From contig NW_022145604.1 of NCBI RefSeq assembly GCF_000002235.5, positions 27,399,291 through 27,463,290 on the forward strand: DNA of 64,000 nucleotides, read 5' to 3'. The DNA is from Strongylocentrotus purpuratus. Lineage: Eukaryota; Echinodermata; Echinoidea; Camarodonta; Strongylocentrotidae. Shown here piece after piece: positions 59,864 through 64,000 of the stretch. A program made the position numbers and the translations under genes. Position 1 is the first letter of the stretch, and each line of letters opens with the position of its first letter. The notes beneath the pieces were generated by a model that worked only from the letters and a program-made list of their open reading frames with translations, had not been told where the DNA came from and did not search any database.

Positions 59864-61087
59864 ATCTACTTGTTCTGGATATGTTTTGTTGTTGTCGTTG
59901 TGTTCTTTCGTTTGTTTGAAATCTGGTTACGATGAAATAAATATTTGTTATGCTGGTTACTCTTTGTACACATGTCATTATTGTCTACCATAGAAGAAAA
60001 CGTTCCCTCCAAATTACTACTCTTCAAAAAAGTGTCCTCACATCCGAAAATATGACAAGGAATAGCTTAAAAGTTTGAACCAGGTCTGTGTGTAGTACCA
60101 TTAAAAACAAACATTCCTGGTGCATTTAGTTTTGGCGATTGAGGCGTTTTAATTTGTTCGCAAATTATTTCAATCGGTGAATAAAACTACGAAATGAGAC
60201 ACATAAGAAGTTTTATTTCTACCCATTTGCGCATCTTAAATTCTATCCATGCAATAATCAGCATAGCTACTTTAATGGATTTGATAGACAACCAAACATT
60301 GATTTAGCATTTTCTGCCAAGAGCAATTCCTTTTTCTAACCAGAATTTATCCATTATAGATCCGATTATTTATTGCAATGTGAGTGTACATTGGATAACA
60401 TAAAAATATTACTTTCCATATCAATTATAATCATTCTTTTCCATTAGGTTCGTAATAGTATACGTTTGGAAGCTCATCTGTTTTGTAAATTATATCTGTA
60501 ATAACATACACTTATAGATTTTAGGCAAGGTTTTCTCTCTGACGGCCTGAGGCCAATTCGACTTTGGTATTAGCTTATCTCTGAAACAAAGAAAATCTAA
60601 GTATTTTTTATGAAAAGAATAACGACCGTATACTGTTTAATTTTAACATTCACTTTGATCAGTCATCATAATAAAAAATGAAACATTAGACGGGGGCGTG
60701 AGAATCGGTGGTAAATGTTAAACAAATAAAAGTGGCCCTATCAGGTACTTTTATATACAGCAATTTAGTTTCTTCTTTGACATTTCCTTTCTTTTGTCGT
60801 GGAGGAAAATTTGCAAAGATTTAAACGAATAAAATGAAAACAAAGTTTTATCAGAACATCGAATTACACATTTTACATGTTTTAGAACTTTTCTTGTACT
60901 GTTATACTTTGGGAAGTATTGTCAATATTACAATAGTAATTCAGAGAAAATAATTTACGCAATTTGGAGATAACCGTCTTGACGTATGATGGCTGGGGTA
61001 CTTTTGGGAGAATTCGGACGATTTTAACTTAAATTTCAAAAACTTATCTGCACCACTTTCTTTCTTTCTGCCTCCCGCTCTCTCTTC

Positions 61088-61125
<38 letters not shown>

Positions 61126-62875
61126 CTCCCTCCCCCTCTCTCTCTCTATCTCTCTCTCCTTATCTTTCTATCTCTATGTATCTCCTGTTCGCTCTTCTTT
61201 TAACCACTGCCGTTTCATGAATCACATAGTTGGATTAGGAAATATTATGTTACTTAAATCTCTATGATCTTTAAATCTTCAAAAATAAAAACAAATATTG
61301 TGACAGAGTGTATTCTGTTTCAGATATAAATGGCTAAATGATCTTTATATAGGTCAATGTTTAACAGTGAACAACAGTGACTCGTTATTGGACCAAAATC
61401 GTTCCCGAATGCATTCGCGGTAGGAATGCCTGTATTTCTGTTACGCTCATGGAGTAAATACTGAACATGACTGTAAGCCACTGTCAGCAAACAAAGTTAT
61501 TACGATATCAGCTGGATATACAATTCATTCGTTTAAAATCCAGCAAAGTTTACATCTCAAACGAATACGGATCCAAAGTGACCCCCTTTTTGACGCCAAC
61601 ATAACGGAGAGACAAATCGTTTGATCTACTTTCCATGAAACGCCATGGGGATCCATAAACGCAAGACTGTAACCCTTGTAATCTCACGCAGCCCTGTTTG
61701 TATATCTTAAAAGAAAGAGGTTTCTCATTTCAGCAGGAATAGGTTTAACGTTATTTTAGTTTCACCAACATCGCACTCTTATCTCATAAATCGCCCCCAA
61801 TTGAATTTTTATCAACCCATTTCATCAGCGTCCATAAAGTAGGGAAGAATAAAATAGAGAGACATATCCGCTTCTTTTGCTAATGATTTTAAAATAGTGC
61901 AACGTCGAAATAAGTCAATATTCCATCTGATAAATTGACCTCATTTCGGGAAGAAAAGGGCACGGTGAATAGGCAGGAAATCGTTTGTCTCACTCGAGAA
62001 GCCTCGTTTAGGAGAAAGGCAACGTTTTGCAAAAGTGGGGCCCATAATCCAGATAACGAATTTACATAAATCAAACGAACAGCAGTCCAGTATCGTGTTT
62101 CTTCCTTCTTTTAGAAATTCGTAGCAACAAGGGATTGAAAGCACTTACGTTTAAGAATCATATTAACATATTCATGAGATGTATTTAATATCTTTATACT
62201 ACACACTTTACGTCACTCTACTCAAATTCTTCAGATTCACCCCACGTCAAAGCGAAAAATCTCATTTAATTTGCATGAACCAATTTTTTTTGCTTTAAAA
62301 CGAACATAAAATGACAGAAACCAGACGTACATCCAATCATAGAATAATATCAGACAAATCCATAACAATTAATATAAGATTAAAGAAATATAAAAGCTAG
62401 AGAAACATCTGCATCGGTGACCTTCAAATCAATTTCCTCACAAAAGGTTATGTTGCGTCAAACAGTTGCAACTGGGGGAAATAAAGTCGGAAACGGCCGC
62501 AAAGAAAATATTTATATTTCTATGATCCGCCCACGGCGAATAATTCAATGGCGAAACCGCGGTGAAGATTGTATAGACAGATTCAAAATCAATTTAAGCA
62601 TTTCAGTAGAATGTTGACTGATATTTTATTTCGTCTGTGCAATCAATACTGAACTGAACCAGTAGTTATAGAATACATCTGTAAAACCGCATTACTTTTG
62701 GTTTGTTTATAGCAATACTTTGCGCCATGCCTGTTGCGAATGCATTGACCCGTTGTTTGGTGACACAGGACAGCGTCAGTCACTGACGAGGTCTTTGACG
62801 CATCATAAAAGGTAAAACATCAAAAAGCTAATTTCACTTGAACAGTATATGATCAAAGCATCGTATAACAGATTA
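59864..62875. other. No gene seen
   Basis: AT-rich with one CT tract. Short minus-strand frames at 61889-62144 overlap in different registers and are not supported. Confidence 0.55.
61060..61190 (+). repeat. CT-rich tract
   Basis: (CT)n with CTTT and CCC interruptions over about 130 bases. Confidence 0.9.
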
Positions 62876-63238
62876 TACACACACTCGCACCTTAAACGCA
62901 CTATTACGCACACACGCACTCCTACCCCACACGCACTCCAACCCACACACGCAGTCCCATCCACGCACGCACTCTCATCCACATACGCACTCCCACCCAC
63001 ACACGCACTCGCACCACACACGCACTCCCACCCACACACGCACTTCCACCCACACACGCACTCCCATCCACGCACGCACTCCCACCCACACACGCACTCC
63101 CACCCACACACGCACTCCCACCACACACGCACTCCCACCCACACACGCACTCCCACCCCACACGAACTCCAACCCACACACGCACTCCCATCCACGCACG
63201 CACTCCCACCAACACATGCACTCCCATCCACACACTCG
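62876..63238 (+). repeat. Minisatellite, about 18 bp unit, about 20 copies
   Basis: Units are variants of CACACGCACTCCCACCCA, with CCATCCACGCACGCACTC and ACTCCAACCCACACACG types interspersed in an ordered pattern. Open frames in several registers on both strands (T/H/P-rich on plus; W/G/V/C-rich on minus) exist only because 18 is a multiple of three. Not a gene. Confidence 0.92.
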
Positions 63239-64000
63239 TAAATATTTTAACTTTTTAAACCAGATCTTTGGGTATAAAACCTAAAGCTTGATAACATTAA
63301 ACCAACCTTCGGTATTTCTTACTGAGAAAAGATATTTCGAACTGAGAAATAGTTTGGAATAAACGCCATAACACATTGTTATTACGCAAGCAGTGGTATT
63401 CAAATCTTTAGCATCTTAAACACTATGAATATAGAGAATTCTAGTTAGCACACCCGATTGAAAATCCAGAGAGAGAATTCACTAATTTGGGGGCTTTTTA
63501 CTCGGAAAACACCTGGGAGAAATAGAAATCCAAACCGGATTGTGGAGGAAACATTTGAATCAAGGCTTAACAAGGCTGTGAGGACTTTATCGAGTATAAG
63601 AGAGGGAAGTTCGATACGGTAAACACACTTTCTGTTTCTACTCTCATTACAGTTAAAGTTGAATTTGAATTCCGGTCATGTGATTTTATTGTAAAAGACC
63701 CCGGGTACATATTATTCCGGAGAGGTTTGTTATGTTGAACATTAATATAGTTGTTTATTTTTCCATCAATCAGAATGATTGCAAAATGACTCAATCTTGC
63801 TGAAAGTTTATTCAGTGAAAAGAACCGCACAAAAATATGAGTGTATGGGACAGACATGCATGTGTCGCCATATTTCAGTCCAAGGTCCAAGAATATCAAG
63901 GCTTTTGAAAAAAAATACTATTCGGACACCTGAATTTACTACCATGATATTTTGTCCACGAGAGAATTCATAGAATAAATCATTTGTTCAACTTTACCAC
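63239..64000. other. No gene seen
   Basis: AT-rich. The 110-codon minus frame at 63567-63899 lacks motifs; an exon continuing beyond the window cannot be excluded. Confidence 0.45.

Noticed and set aside
62876-63238. CRISPR-like regular repeats
   Set aside because: Units are contiguous without spacers; this is a eukaryotic minisatellite.
62803-63241. Overlapping frames of 86-142 codons that look like a repetitive secreted protein
   Set aside because: The 18-base minisatellite keeps several frames open on both strands; no signal peptide or unique domain.

Overview
This window reads as AT-rich, gene-poor animal DNA, most likely from a marine invertebrate (echinoderm, hemichordate or lophotrochozoan; I cannot choose between them). 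The grounds are the absence of bacterial operon structure, abundant (CT)n/(GA)n, (TA)n and poly-C/poly-G tracts, several families of short inverted-repeat (MITE-like) transposons, and one long non-LTR retrotransposon. No complete host gene, tRNA or rRNA could be identified.

The only confident protein-coding gene is at 28648-31656 (+): a 1002-residue, uninterrupted LINE protein with an AP-type endonuclease, a complete reverse transcriptase (YADD box) and a C-terminal CxC...HxxxC motif. It is followed directly by a tetranucleotide tail (31679-31741) typical of LINE 3' ends. It looks whole over this single ORF, but no gag-like ORF1 is visible upstream.

The rest is mainly non-coding. Repeats found by comparing the window with itself are: family A (about 545 bp; 11203 and 43419), end fragments of family B (11744 and 44017), family C (about 190 bp; 6168, 40163 and 56084), and family D, related by its termini only (46008 and 59420). 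All four start and end with TTAAAG/CTTTAA, so one TTAA-targeting transposase may have moved them. Three fold-back elements stand out: a hairpin with 128-129 bp arms at 24535-24804, one with 61 bp arms at 21778-21918, and an imperfect one at 13705-13870. Two degenerate satellite arrays (34640-35490 and 41930-42780) are hidden inside what looks like low-complexity sequence. There is also an 18 bp minisatellite at 62876-63238 and several smaller tandem repeats.

Host coding content is weak and uncertain. The best candidates are minus-strand exon-like blocks with consensus splice sites at 45170-45297, 45353-45466 and 37096-37142, and a longer interrupted block at 9251-9644. They could be scattered exons of one or more large-intron genes, or decayed copies; none matches a family I recognise. 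A CpG-rich block at 10585-10905, preceded by about 390 bp of GA-rich DNA, is the best promoter-like candidate.
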